Positions 22,045-34,585 of a DNA stretch of 62,220 nucleotides are shown piece after piece; position 1 is the first letter of the stretch; each line of letters opens with the position of its first letter. Source of the stretch: Cryoendolithus antarcticus (lineage: Eukaryota; Ascomycota; Dothideomycetes; Cladosporiales; Cladosporiaceae). Location of the stretch: NCBI GenBank assembly GCA_002077065.1, contig NAJO01000090.1:1-62220 (forward strand), written 5' to 3'. The position numbers were made by a program, and so were the translations under genes. The notes beneath the pieces were generated by a model that was given only the letters and a program-made list of their open reading frames with translations, had not been told where the DNA came from and made no database searches.

Positions 22045-24156
22045 TCAGTCTCTGTATCTAGCTTGAGTTGCAAACGGAATGTCTGCAAAATCTTCGTCAG
22101 TCTCCACGATTCGAGGGTTGACGAATGTAGTCCCCGCAGCATCAGCGTTCGCGAATACCCATGGGGTTTGCTTCATGTACTCTGCCGAGTAAGGTGTTCC
22201 TGTTACCGGATGCTTCTGAGTCTTCCTGATTTCAAGAAGTGTCTTCTCGTTAGCCTCTCTTCTCTCTTTAAACTCCTTCACCATCCCAGTACACACAATG
22301 GAATCGTTTTCGAACTCCTTACCGCCGACTTCTTTGATGGTGCCGCTCCCGAAGACCCGCATGAGATCAGATCGCGTGATTCAGCCTTTGCGAAGTGTTC
22401 TGTTCTTATCAAGAACCTCAAGCGAGAAGTAAGTGACGGGTTGAGGTGGATATCGGACGCGAACAACGGGATCCCTACTGGCTACCTCATCAGAGTTCCT
22501 CACTGCAATCCTTCGACATCTATCCAAGCGGTCGAAGTTCTGTGGGATCTGCACCATGCCCTTTACGGCAATGATGTCACTCGCGGTGAGATGGCGCTCC
22601 CATTTGATCAAGGGGAGTTGATCTGCATCTTTGTCGAAAGTAGATAAGGTACCTATGCGACTCACTGGCACAATGTCGTAGACGGCGCACCCATGTAGAC
22701 CTCTATTCACAACCGCTCGTGATATACGGCCATCGAAGATAATGCCAACGATAAGCCCCTCTCTTGTGCGTCTACGGCTATGCATGAACGACGCTGTGTC
22801 AGCCTGCGATGGGGGCTGATCGGGCATCTCCGTATTGCTTGTGCCGTCCGATGCAGAATGAGTGTCGTCCGGGGTCGGCTCGGTGTCGACGCCACGCATG
22901 TCTGGGCCGGCGTTATAGCCATTACGAGCGCTGGTCTCGTCCTCGAGATCGCTCTGCGCCTCGGACGGGGGCTGCTGGTGAGTCTTTTCGGCCCGGCTCT
23001 CAGGCGGAGTCGGCAAGTAGGTCTTTCGAAGCTGCTCCACCGGATAGCCATGTGTCCCCAAGATCTCGAAAGCATGGTCGGCATCAGGCTGGGGTGCACT
23101 CCCGGGTACGAATTCGCCCAAGCCAAGTTGGTACATTGCAGTTGTAATGAGCTTCAGCAGCTCCCTAGCATGACCAGCATCGTTCGTGTCGCAGAGAGCT
23201 CTAATCGGATCCATTGGCATGGTATGGTCCTTCTTGTTGACCCCGTATAGCTCATTGGTCTCTGCAAGTGTATCCTTGAAGGCCCGTAGAGACTGTTGTG
23301 CAGCTGTACGATCTCTAGCTGGCGCTGCAGCATTTCCGATCATCTCCATTTTCGCTTTGACCGCGTTCTCGCGATACAAAATGTCCTGCCAAATTTGTGT
23401 CTTGCGGATCTCTTCATCGAAAAGACTTGAGTACGTGGCCTTCCACTCCTGATCTTGGGCTTTGCTACTACGCGCAGCTGCAAAACACTTCTGCAGCAAG
23501 AGAACCCATTTCGGAGAGATCACGTCCGTCATGCGTAGGCTCATACCTGTGTAGTAGGGTCTGGATGTCATGAGTTCTTCAAGTGCCGTGATCGCAGCTT
23601 CGTCTCGACTCTTATTCGACTTGTCAGCCCATTCGTAGTATTTGGCCTTCGACATGACTATAACACCCATCAGCGGCTCGGAAAGCAGCACGCCAGACTT
23701 TTGAGCTAATCCGACTCCTGCGCGTGGCTTCCCGTAGCCATGACTGAGAAGTTCATCATTGGCAGTTCTCCACTCGTCCATGATCTTTGCAGTCTTGCCA
23801 TAGATCCACAATCTGCGATAGATAGAAGCATGCTTGCGCAGAAGCTTCCTGTTCTCCGTGTCCATGCCGAGCAGGGGTAACTCGAAATTACGGGCATTGT
23901 CGCGCCCCTTTTCTTCAAGTCCCTCCCGGTTGGCAATGTCTTCGGCAGCTTGTCCAGGGGTCTCGGAGTCGTCACTCTGATCGCTTTCGTCGCCTGGATC
24001 GTGACTATCCATAGCGTCATCAACCCTGTCTTCGTCACTGTCTACATCTGGCAGATCGTAGCTATCACTGTCGCCTGCAGGGTTTGCAGAGGCGTTTGAC
24101 TCCTCTGGCCCTTCCCGCTGGTTCCGACCAGACGGTGGCGGCTTGTGCGGGGACAT
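22045..24156 (-). pseudogene. Large acidic protein of unknown function, split by one TGA
   Basis: From ATG 24156 (MSPHKPPPSGR) the frame stays open for 591 codons, meets TGA at 22383-22381, then continues in the same frame for 111 more codons to a stop at 22045. Continued high-complexity sequence after the TGA (LMRVFGSGTIKEVGGKEFEND) suggests one original protein of about 703 residues. The N-terminus is acidic and Asp/Ser-rich (about 15-80), the middle helical with many Lys/Glu/Ala (about 90-330), then an acidic Ser/Pro/Asp linker and a C-terminal globular-looking part. No signal peptide, no membrane segment, no introns. I do not recognise it. The TGA fits a CGA-to-TGA change but the original codon is not known. 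It shares a promoter region with the GPI-type gene. Confidence 0.55.
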
Positions 24157-24597
24157 GATAGGTCCACTTGAAGCGAGAGCTGACTGAGAAAGGATCACAA
24201 GCGATTCTTTGAACGGGACAGGATACTGGGCGATCTTGTCAACAGTCAGACCTATAGATCTGGTGCTACAATTCGATGCCTTGGAGGTGGTGCATACACG
24301 ATGTGCTGTCGGAGTAATACTCTGTCGGCACCGCCAGTGATGTTTGGGATGTATAGTCGAGCTCTGCACCGTAGGGAAGTCATATATGATAGAGCGTGAG
24401 CGCGTTTACTGAGATCGTGCATTACCGGATCCAATTCCATGATCCAATTTTCAGTTTCGATGCTAGAAGTAGGGCGGAAAACAGGTATTCGTCGCTCGGC
24501 TGAGTTTGTGCATACCATCATCTCGGCAGACAGTAGAGAATCCACTTCGTTAAAGAGCATCTGCCCATTTGCCGGTCATCGGTAGCACTCATGCAGA
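24157..24597. other. Shared promoter region of divergent genes
   Basis: 441 bases between the acidic-protein gene (minus) and the secreted GPI-type gene (plus). An open frame extends the acidic protein upstream to 24369 and another frame lies at 24252-24560 minus; neither shows a domain. Confidence 0.4.
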
Positions 24598-25357
24598 ATG
24601 CTCGCTCTCATCGTTGTAATCACTTTGCTAAGATTTAGCGTCGCCCAGCATGACATCCGTCCAAGGTGAGTGAGAGCGCTGATAAAGCGTCGTCGCTTCG
24701 ACTGACAGGACATGCAGGACCGTGTCATGGAATGACACTACATTGTCCGGCGTGATCGAGGTCAATATACTAGGGACGAGCAGCGAGTTGGCATTTGACA
24801 AACAGTATGCTCGGGGTCGTATTGGCGAAGCGGTCCGGTTTGCGTTCGTCTCGGTAAACAGCGCGTACATGGCGTTATCTCGCGCGCATCCTTGCGCCGG
24901 GCCGGTCGCAGCTTCCGGAGCAAGGCTCGAGGTCGTGGGCATCGACTCCGTGCTGTGGGTCGATACGCGGGATATGGTATATGTCTACTTCCCGGACCAA
25001 GGCTTAGGGTCCTGCGAGTTTGGGCACGTCTTTACATACGATCCCGAGAAAATTGTTGTGGGCACAGCTGTCGGCTCGGACTGTAGAAGCGCTTCCTCAA
25101 TGCTTGTGATGAGTAGTGGCACAGTATTGCCGCCTGTAGCAACTGCTACGGCACGTAGTACTGGGACAAACGTTACCCCCAGCACAGCGAGCTCAGCAGC
25201 GACACAACTGTCTGGGAGCACTGGAAAACAAGGCCTTCTTAGTCAGACAAACTTACCTGCCTTCGTGAGCTCTGCAGTCCACAGCTTTTGGCTATTCGAA
25301 CAAATTCTGACCGTCACCTGGACTGTACTCGTCTTGCTTGCTGCGCTGGTGTGGTAG
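24598..25357 (+). CDS. Secreted, probably GPI-anchored protein, unknown function
   Basis: Exon 1 24598-24665 and exon 2 24709-25357 (43-nt intron, GTGAGT...CAG) give 238 residues. Residues 1-17 form a signal peptide (MLALIVVITLLRFSVAQ). The body has CRTVSWNDTTLSGVIEV, an even spread of charged residues and several Cys. It is followed by a Ser/Thr/Ala-rich stretch (ATARSTGTNVTPSTASSAAT) and a hydrophobic C-terminus (ILTVTWTVLVLLAALVW) with no charged tail, as expected for a GPI signal. An alternative ATG at 24591 is in another frame and does not give a signal peptide. Intact. The cell-surface place is inferred; the molecular role is unknown. Confidence 0.65.
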
Positions 25358-25948
25358 TGAGTACTGCACGATACGAGTGCACAGCTAAGCGCTATAATCT
25401 TCGACATATATCAGTAGAGAGTAGATAGATTGACATGTATGGAAGTGCAGCCACAGGAATGGGAATGACTACGAGACGATTGTACTTCCACTTCGCTACT
25501 CTGCCGAGTGTGCGATGCGGTCCTTGCAGATACATACTTGCACAACCCTCGTGTCCTTGTCATCGTTTACATCGATATGTTGAGGACCCTCGCGGGTTAA
25601 GCTATGCTCATCCTCATCGCACGGCGTGCTACGAGGTTTATATTCGCCAACGCTGCCTGCGTCTTCAGCGTTTCTGTGTACCTACGTTTCCCTGCTCGAG
25701 CCGAGCGGACCCTGAGCATCTAATTTCGAATCGTCGTGAGCCGAGGGCGAAGAAGAACCCGCCAACAGATCCACGCCGGTGTCGACTGCTACTGTACTCG
25801 ATGTTTGATGATACCATCGGGCATGATTCTCTGTCCTGACTGCTGAAAGATGACCTACACTGACGGTTGCCGGACGACTCCCGAAAGAAGACCGGTGTCG
25901 GTGCAGCGTCTCTCGTTCGTCCCCAAAGTCCCCTAAAATAAAGACGGG

Positions 25949-26287
25949 GTGCGATCGTCGTGGTCAAAGGCCGTTGTCATCTCCGCCGCGGTCAAGCACA
26001 TCGAGCGGCTTGAAGCAGATAACGTGCGCGCAGCAGACTTCGTGCGCTCTCTGCAGGATCAGATCCAGGGATTGCAGCGGCTGGTCCGCTGTGATTACTG
26101 CTCTATCTTACGCTATCGTCAGGGCTTACAAGATGCCTACATTACCCGAGCAAAACCCAGCAGGTCCTCCACGGAGCTGACTCTGCACTTAGGATTATAC
26201 CCCGCAGACCATCAGGCAGTTGACTGTTCTTGTGAGGATTTCCTACCTCGGAATCCGGCGCGATGGGCCATATACAACAGGCAATAG
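25949..26287 (+). pseudogene. bHLH transcription factor fragment (helix 2 and zipper)
   Basis: The frame contains SKAVVISAAVKHIERLEADN then FVRSLQDQIQGLQRLVRCD, like the second helix of a basic helix-loop-helix domain continuing into a leucine-zipper helix, as in fungal SREBP/Myc-like regulators. The basic region and helix 1 should lie upstream (25700-25950), but no frame there carries the expected H-x3-E-x-x-R pattern, and a stop precedes the fragment. It is therefore treated as a truncated relic. It could be an exon of a gene whose 5' part I cannot resolve. Confidence 0.4.
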
Positions 26288-28581
26288 CTTGGCGAAGCTA
26301 TGGTGAAGGAAAGAGCGATGGCTATCCCGCAGGCGTGTGTTCATAGACAAGTACTAGAAGCTGTATGAGAACACGAGGTTTACAGCTCCTTCTAGAATCG
26401 TCAGCGTGATATTCCATCCCATGGCGAGGCATACCTGGTCCGCGTGGTGGAGCTCAGTGTCTGCACACGACTGTTCACCACCCTCCATGCATCGGCACAG
26501 ACTCGGTCAATGGTGTTGAGATAGTATCGTCTTTCCTCAGGAATTACGTTATTCTATCATAAGTCTGACTGCATCATCACGAGACTGAGAACTAACGCGC
26601 AGCAGTCCCAAGGCGCTGGGATTATTGTCTTGGAACGCCATGAGGGAGACTGGTCACTGAACATCCTGTCCAGTGATTCCCGCGTATTCATCATGTCTTC
26701 GTCCGCATCAAACGCACATGGATACGGCCGGTATCTATGTAATTGGGCGTATATCCGACTTGATCACTGCTTCGGTCCTTGTTGTCGCTATGCGTTGTTG
26801 GTACATCGGATATCGGCTGAGACCTGCTGGGCAAACGGCCTCAAAGCAACCCCAATGTAGAAAATGCAAACATGGTAAAGATGCGATCTGCTCATCTGAC
26901 TCCACGGTCTCCAAACACACTACGCTGCGAGACGTGTGAGCGTTCAGGTACGGGGCAGAGACATCCCGGAAAGCGTTCATGCTTACCACAATGGATCTGT
27001 TGGCACCAGACCTGGACGCTGTATCGATGTTCTCGAGGCCCAAGTTTTGAAGTTCTCGTGCACGGCAGCAGCAACGTTGCGCTTCGCAGCTTCCTGCTTC
27101 TTGTGTTGATGCTGCAAGCGAGCTTCAGCAACCTCTTCGAAACTGATTATTGGCGCTAGCTCAGGCTTGTGTTGAAGTGCGGACCTAGGGGCTCGCTGTC
27201 AGCTTCATTACATTCTAGATGGCGGCTGTTGCGAATCTGCTACAACTGACAGTGTTAGACACAGGATGCCCAGAACGATGAGGCCAACGCATACCCCGGC
27301 GGTGATGGCTGGTGAAGTAGCACAGAGCTTCGTCATCGCTATAGGCGTCCCATCGGTATTGGTTGTCCCGCCACTCGCGATGACTCTAGGAAGAGTACCT
27401 TGTTCGACTTTTCGCACTACCCAATGGTTCCGAAGGAAGCTATATGGAAGAAATGGCATCCTAGATAGCTGATTTCAAATGGCTCTGGTGACGTCTGAGA
27501 GCCGAATCTGGGTACTAATACTGTCCGTTCCTTGACTGTGTGGCTTCCATTACTACTATCAGTTCACGTCTCGCCTTCACCAGTCTTTGCCGATGCGATG
27601 CGTGGAGTGACTGACGGCACCGTACGGCTGCGCACCTGGAGCCATGCGGGCACGCTCGGGTGACGCAGGAAGAGTGGTCTCTCACCCGACGCCCACGGGG
27701 ATCACTACAACAGCAGGTGGTGCGCAAACGAGATGCCGTAAGTACCTTGGCCGGTGCTGCCGCGCTGCGTCGCCTCATGTGCTGTGGGATATTCGCGCAC
27801 TTGCCGCTAAGTCAAAATACACGAGCTGGCAGACCACCTGTACAGAAAAGGCAGGCTGTGCTGTCGTGCCGCAGGTTTGCAGGGCCTAATAGGAATCCAA
27901 TTGACCTGGCCAGGTCCCAGGGTCAATGCGCCACGCGACCGGAAGCCACCCGAACATTCCGAATTTCGCAGGCAAGGAACCTCACCACGCTAGCGTCCAG
28001 CGCAGCAGAGCCTTTTTGGACGTCTTCTTAGCGATATGTCGAGCACGTGTATGTTCTGGAGTACTCATCCGATATACACAGGCGACAGATTTCGTCTTGA
28101 CACCCCGTCCCCACACGAACTCCATTAGTCTGGAGGTCTGCGACTGCTCTGGAGATTCGAAGTCAGCAGTATCGCATCGTTTGGGCTCAGGGATATAGCC
28201 GTATATGCCACTTCTACAGACGGCTTGCCATGCAGACATGTGATACCCCAATGCTACGCTCACGTGATGGCAAGGCTCAAATCGCATCAGAAGCGCGGAT
28301 GCCGTCTCGCCTGTAGGGCCGGCAGGCAGCGATGCTCAGCGCACGTAATGGATATTATGACCTGGCACATGAGACTGCTTCCTGCAAAGGTAAGCTCCTA
28401 CCCTGATTAGGCTGTCAGTACGATGAGCTAGAAGCGCGACCGACATTCTCCGTCGTAGAATCTGATCAAACTGAGATTGATCATCCGGCGCCTTCGACTG
28501 CCACAGGGGGCTTCGCTTGGGGCGCGGGTAGATTCCCCCATGACGCCTGAACGTGCCATTCCTTCTTTGGGTGTTCAAAGT
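26288..28581. other. Gene-poor stretch, no supported gene
   Basis: Frames such as 26630-26939, 26872-27159 and 27660-28031 carry no domain. The minus frame 27208-27459 encodes one clear hydrophobic helix (AITAGVCVGLIVLGILCLTLSVV) and could be the end of a lost membrane protein. I see no RNA genes. Confidence 0.4.
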
Positions 28582-29014
28582 TGTTACGACCTGTGTCGTG
28601 AGTGACAATGGATCGCATGTGAGAGGATCTCCAAGGGAGACAGGTAGCCACGAGTTATGCTTGAGGGGATGGCAGAGCGGGAAGCGTCGTCGAGTCTTGA
28701 GCGAAGGATGAGCAGTCAGAGTCGATGTGTATGGATCGTTGTATTCCAAGAAGTCACTATGAGCAATGAGTTGAACACGAGAGATGCAGAAGGCACTCTC
28801 GCTCGCTATATACCTATGAGAGTCGTTCATGATCAGGTGTGATCAGTGTGAGACTGACCCTTGAGGATCGGGATCAGTCTGAGTCTGATCCAGCTGGCTC
28901 GACTTGAGTTTGATCCAGTGGAGTCACGTGACTCGGGCAGCTGTGTTCCGTCGCTGGGCTTCTGTGTGCCAATCGCAGAACCCCAGGATGGGACAGCCTT
29001 CATGAATTGTAACA
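28582..29014 (+). mobile_element. Solo LTR, copy 1 (433 bp)
   Basis: Starts TGTTACGACC and ends TTGTAACA, so the ends form the inverted pair TGTTAC/GTAACA typical of LTRs. The same 433-bp unit lies inverted at 36026-36458. The first 394 bases differ at only two places (28608 and 28617), while the last 39 differ at about 18 positions, mostly transitions. No retrotransposon coding region adjoins, so it is a solo LTR. Flanks are AAAGT on the left and ACTAC on the right, not a matching target duplication. Open frames inside it are fortuitous. Confidence 0.75.
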
Positions 29015-29512
29015 ACTACGAACAAGAACCTTGGCTAACGTCCTTAAGCCAGTCGTGATATTCTTGTGGGATGCAGCCTGAGTGTTTTTGCAGTCCTGCA
29101 TTAGCATTGCTAGGCCGAATTACATGTAATCAACAAAACCATCTTTCGGCCACTTTTTACCTCATTCCCATACTGCAGCTTTCCACTCCACCATAATCAT
29201 GTTTTCACGAGCACAGTCGACCATCGGCTGTACGTTCAATCTCTCATCTGAGTCATCTCTCTTTTTTGGGTATGTGCCTGGCGCCCAAAAGCATGTCTTT
29301 CCGATTGCGGTTGCAAATATACTCATAGGAGATGGTGCATCCGACACGCTAGGCATCTGGCTGTTGTTTGAAAGTCAGTCTAGGATGACGTCGCAGGTCG
29401 GAGAGGACGAGGGTTTTCTATTTGCCACGTTTTGAGACGAGTTGGTTGCCATAGTCCTGTGCAATGCGTTTCGTGCCGTGTGAACGGGCATGTTCCCCCC
29501 TGGTTCTCGACT

Positions 29513-30475
29513 TCAAGCAGTGAAGATTCCGGTTACTTCATTGGGTTCCAGATCGTATGACCCGAATTGCGCAACTTGGTGAAGTGCTCTTCGTAGCGAC
29601 GAGAATCCGCCTGCTTCACAAGTCGCTTGGCCCTCTGCTACGCAACGAGAGCGACTCGCGGCACACGTATGCGCTTCGCCTACAGGTAGTGGAATCATGG
29701 TAAATAGCGGGTAGAACGCTATGGTGGCCAGCCATGTTGCCGGCCACGGAAATGAAAACCGGGACGTCGGCCCTCGTACCCACTCATAAGGTAGATCCTG
29801 TGGTGAGACAGAGCTCCTCGAGTCCGACATTCCTGACGAGGAGTGAGGTCCTGAGTCGGCAGACGTGATGCTGCCTTTTCGTTATTGTAGAGTGAGGAAG
29901 TCGGCAGCATGGACCGTTCCCGAGGGAGGGACGTCCACAACCGATCTCAGTGGTGGAAGATTGACTATCGTCATGTTGCCGCGATGGAATTATGACGTAG
30001 GAGCGGCCTCCACCGGTGTCAACAGAGCAGCTCCGCCGTTGATCGCAACTTCACGGATTGCGTGTAGGAGTGCGCCAATGTCGCCACCATGGTTGTTGGC
30101 GCGGATGTGGCGGTAGATCTCTTGGGCTTCAGCCTCGGGGCGTGACTGAATTAGTGACATGAGAGTGCGATGATTGTCACGTTCCTGCTTCAGGTCGTGG
30201 TTAGTGCGTCGCAGTGCTGACTAGCGGCTTTCGCCAGCATGGACTTGATACTGGCAGGTTATGTTCAGCGCTTGACACCTAATGCAAGACGGGCTGTGTG
30301 CTGTCAGTATAGAGACACGAGTCTTGTGGGTGGTTATGCAGATGCCCACCTTACGCCGTCGCACTGTGGTGCTGTCAGGAATTGAAACAATGTGTTCTAG
30401 CAATGGCATTCAGACCTTCGATTTCCGCTTTCGACACGCGCTGCAAGCGCTTTCAATCAGTTGACGTTTCGGCAT
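29513..30475 (-). pseudogene. Zn2Cys6 fungal transcription factor, pseudogene
   Basis: Minus-strand pieces give an N-terminal binuclear zinc cluster: SACSACRKRKSKV (about 30420-30450), then after an apparent intron or break PSCIRCQALNITCQYQ (about 30230-30280), then a linker LRRTNHDLKQERDNHRTLMSLIQ and EIYRHIRANNHGGDIGALLHAIRE, the coiled and following helices of this regulator class. The third cysteine of the cluster is not visible at the junction. TAG at 30221-30223 replaces what is likely Gln (CAG), and later frames change again; 29513-29830 (YEWVRGPTSRFSFPW, FGSYDLEPNEVTGIF) looks like its more distal part. In life it would bind DNA in the nucleus. A start at ATG 30475 is a guess. Confidence 0.6.
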
Positions 30476-31048
30476 TGAGTTCCTCTTGTATGGCGATGGC
30501 ATCGCTTGACTCCCACCCGCACTTCCACATCCGGCCTCTCCGTTAGCCGGACTTGTCGCAGCAGACATATTCTGCGTAAACGGAAAACTACAATTCTGCC
30601 CGCGCCTGCGCAATGAGGACACGCAACACTTATTAACGATCGCAATCGACGATTGCATGCCTCAGATGGGGGCGAGGCAGTCAGCACTACCACATCAGCA
30701 GCGCAAGCGGCCGTGCAAGCGTGTACGCGTGATTCTACTGGACAGGAATAGACGCACGAATGTTCTAGCCACAAAGGGCGAGCGACAAGTGTGGAGCGGA
30801 TGTTTTACGCTAGAACGACAAAAGGACATGATCCGAAGCCATGGAATGGGGGATGTAACGCGAGACTGTAAGCTTGCTGAATACATACGCATGACAAGCG
30901 GCCAAGCTTCGGAACAGGGTGTGTTTGGAGAGAGTGTCGGGCCTGGCCTGGACGATCTCCGCAGAGCGCTCAAACTTGTGGCTGTGAAAATTAGCGAATG
31001 TTGTCAACGCGTAAGGCATGGCTTCGATCGACAACATCTTGACATTTT

Positions 31049-31260
31049 CTATAAAGAAAACAGCTGTTTTGCATCGGACACTTGAGTGTCGCGGTGGAAT
31101 GAGAGACTGTTTCCTGAATGTAGAGTGCCTTTCACAACTAGCAACGGGGCTACCTCATCGTGACCTCCATCCAATGTAGCTTGAAGGACGTTGCTGTACT
31201 CTCCTCTCGCCGCATTCACGTCTGCGGCCTCCTCAAGCAGCACTGCTAACTTGCTAATCT
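31049..31260 (-). pseudogene. Ankyrin-repeat fragment
   Basis: The frame MLLEEAADVNAARGEYSNVLQATLDGGHDEVAPLLVVKG is about one and a half ankyrin units (helix, ADVN beta-hairpin, GGEYxNxLQAAxxxGHxxVxxLL type), the form common in long fungal ankyrin/NACHT proteins. Nothing of the rest of such a protein is found nearby. A relic of 60 codons, unlikely to be expressed. Confidence 0.5.
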
Positions 31261-32151
31261 AAGCTTACATGGTAGAGGCGTCTGCCGAGGCGTCGAAGTT
31301 CATTCCACTTGATCAGCCACGTGATACATTGAGTTTGAGCGAGCCCGCCAAAAGGAACTTAGGCTCAGACTCAGGCTCAACAATCGCAGTCAGTATCAAC
31401 TACTTTCCTTTGCACGCAGGCCTCTCCGTGTAGGAAGCCGAGCACTCGGAGAACCCGCCACCGAGGTTGGAGAGAGAGTCCGCCGTTGGCCGACGGCGTC
31501 CCGAGCTCTGAAATTGCCCGACGATTCGGTTCGGTTCTCTGTGTCGCGGGCGTCCCAGCCAATTTCTTCCGTCACAGGCGCGGGAAATGTGTCCTTTGGT
31601 TGTGGAGTCTCTGCCCTCGCAATGTGTTGCTGCTCTTGCACCGTAGCCTCAGTCTGCTTCTCTCGCTTTGCAGGCCGCTGTTGTTGCCACAAGATCACGC
31701 GATTTCAAGAGAAACACGACCGACAGCGGCGGACATCGGGGCGGAACACGTGAGGTTGTGTCAAGGACCTACACGGAAATTGAGCGGGACCACCCGCGGA
31801 AGAACAATTCACAAGACTCTGATGCGCCAATCATCTTGAAGACAGTATCGTATCGTGTGGAAATTGAGGGGGCACAGGCTGCTAACTGAAGGCTGCGGTT
31901 TTGAGACATGAGCGCGTACAATGTCCATTGTCCGGAATGTACTGGGTGCGCGGTTTATGTTAGCTAGCACTCGCGGCTCCATCGACTCTCAGCCCGTGGA
32001 CAAGGGTGACGTAGGAGTTGCTCGACCTTGGAGTGGCTCGATAACACTGAATTAGAGCACACGTAATTTTACATCAAAATTGATCTCCTTCGCGGGTCTA
32101 GCAATTTCAAACAGACATCCGGACATCGCGTCCTTGATGAATGCTCAAGAT
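31261..32151. other. Intergenic stretch, no gene supported
   Basis: Frames at 31396-31698 (minus) and 31486-31889 (plus) overlap and have no domain. Nothing else seen. Confidence 0.4.
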
Positions 32152-33402
32152 CTAGTATCGAGTGCTATTCGACCTCGTCCTGCGTTTGCTAGATGTTGTC
32201 TCCCCTGCTTCCATATGATCTTTCGACCTTTTTGAACTCTGTCTTGGGACAGCACGGGGAGGTGAGTGCGCACGCGGAACGGAAGGGGAACGATCGAATC
32301 CCTCCAGCAAAGTAGCAACAGCGTTTGCGTGTCTGAGTTCACTGCGTCGCTTCGGTGGAGGTGGATGCGACTGTGTACGTCTCGAGCGCTCGTGAGTCCG
32401 CTCTGGACGTGCTCTGAGGTCGGCTGATGTGTTCGCTTTACTATACGCGCGTTGACTGCGCCGCTTCGGTGAAGGCAGTGGCGAAGTGACGCGAGCTGAG
32501 TGCCAGGAATGTTCATCCAAATAAGATGTTCTGGTGGGTGACCGTGGGGGGTTCTCCGGTTTTTGTAGTCCAAGCGCTAATGCCATGTCGGCAGGAGGTG
32601 GGAACGCGTGAGAAGGTTTACGCGGTGTAGGCGCAGGATGCGTGCTACTGGGAGGCGACGGCGGAAGATCGACCGTCTGCGGTTTCTGACGTGGTCTCTT
32701 ATTGATAGGCTTGAAGACGGTTAGTGGCTCGTAAGACAGTCGAGTGTCGCACGACGAGAAAGAGGCTGTAGGCGTTCTTGATCGCGACGGGGAATGCACG
32801 TGTCGTTCAGGTTGATGCGATGCAAATAGCGCTCCTGATGTACGTGCCCTGCGGTGCTGGGGCTTTGCAACACTGGACGAATGTGTTGTAGCCGCACTTT
32901 GGTGCTCTATGCGACGTGATCGCACTGGTGATTCGGGTCAGATTGATGACGACGCAGATGCAGGCTCTGGAGAAGGGCGACAGTATTCAAGAGTATACTC
33001 ATCGTCGTCTGTTACCCATCTCTTCTGCCTTGATGTGGTGGACACAGATGATGTGGTGGATGCGGGACTCTCTTCTATGGGGCTTGAGGAAGTCGACTGT
33101 GTTACGGGGAGAATTCTTCCCACCCTTGATGGACCTAGACCGAGCTGCGACGTGGAGTCCTCCGCTACTTGACTGAAATCGAACAGGTCTACAGTAGATG
33201 CGGGTGTCTGCTCGACCACCGCAGACGTGCCTGTCGTCGTGCTGCAGGAGCTCACGTTGCAACTTGTGGCACCCTACGGAGACTCATATGAAACTAGGCG
33301 AGTGGGCGATGGGGTCCTGTCGCTCCCGAGAAGTTTTTCGACGGACATGAAAGGTAGGGCAGTCTGCGGATGCTGCCAATCACCGAGACCCCACGTGCAC
33401 AT
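32152..33402 (-). pseudogene. Ser/Pro/Arg-rich disordered protein, two in-frame stops
   Basis: One frame runs from ATG 33402 (MCTWGLGDW) or 33348 (MSVEKLLGS) to a stop at 32152, about 416 codons, broken only by TAG at 33276-33274 (YESP-stop-GATSC) and TGA at 32940-32938 (SSSI-stop-PESPVR). Sequence character is the same before and after each stop: low complexity, Ser/Thr/Pro and many Arg, with DLPPSPPSSTHPAPTPRKP and basic runs near the end (SKRRTRSNS), as in nuclear disordered proteins. CAG-to-TAG and CGA-to-TGA would explain the stops but the original codons are inferred. No domain is recognised. Confidence 0.5.
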
Positions 33403-34585
33403 CTGTGGGGCGTAGCACTGACCTTTCTGAAGTCCTTGTTCGACGGCGCCCAATTTCGATCGCTCAAGTAAGAGGTTCGCTCATCATCGTATTCATGGAG
33501 TACAATGATACGACTCTTGCCTCGGAGACGGCTTGGAAGCGCATCGCGAGCCTCAGCCGCCTTTTTTGAACAAGGTGAAGATGCGACGGGGATAGTTCTT
33601 CAAGCCGGTGTGTTTGCTCAGCTCCGCCAACTTTGGCTGGTGCCGATAGTGGGACGCTGACATAGTGATTCGTATAGAACGCTGATTGTTGCTCGAGGCT
33701 TTGATTGTTTTTCCGACGCAGACTTGACTATCACAGACATTCTTATGGAACGACGCGAAGACGGAAGTTGTATTACGGTTACTCCGAACTCTGGCCAGCC
33801 ATGCATCGCGCAAGCACACGCCCAGTCCGCCAATGAGGTACAATGCTAGGCGCTGTGATCGGTCACGCTGAGAGCGTTAGCGTCGAGCTAATGCGCGCTG
33901 GCAATCCATCTGCTAGAGTCTATCTCAATGCACCGGCCTCGATCCAGGAAACTGGTTGTGTAATCCAGGAATAAGGATATGCGGTTAGAAGTCGATGACC
34001 GCTAACGCATCACTTTCAGAGGGTACAAAGGCGCTGCAAGGCGTCTGGCAGACGACTGATTCGCGAACACCGTGAAGGATGTCGCATCCTCTTGTCAGAG
34101 CCCTTGATGTGCACGAATACTACGGCATCGCTGCTGCAAGTCTGCTCTTTGTCCTGTTGGGATGGCGCGTCGCTGCAGCTTCCTCTGAGTTCCATGAAAT
34201 CGTAGAGGACTGAGTGTAATGTGAACGGCAGGATGAAGGTTCAACACTCAGTACATGGTGTTGAGACAAAGGGAATGGGAAAGCGCTGACCCGAACCTGA
34301 ACACTAGTTGGTCTGAAGTTCGCTTTGGGAAATGCTAGCTATACTACCACGGTCCTCAATCCTCACTACGTAGTCTGCTGTATATCGTTACACCCCAAGC
34401 AATAGACCTTAGTGTTCACATTCGGTGAGTAAGAGTGACCGTCCACTCGATGGTAGAGACTGTGTTGTGGTACAATGACTGTCATAATGTGCTACACATG
34501 TCCGATCAGTTATATTCTTAACAGCATGCGAGGGAACATACTCATCAGGTTCGATAGATGCCAATAATCGACATCATGCAACCCT
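33403..34585. other. Intergenic stretch, no gene supported
   Basis: A minus frame at 33553-33843 (96 codons) has no domain or signal peptide. From 33850 to 34550 no usable frame is seen. It includes the 3' flank of the small secreted protein gene. Confidence 0.4.

Noticed and set aside
28336..28830. 164-codon minus frame and its copy at 36210-36587, which look like a conserved protein pair
   Set aside because: The similarity is explained by the two identical LTRs; the frames end where the LTRs end and have no domain.
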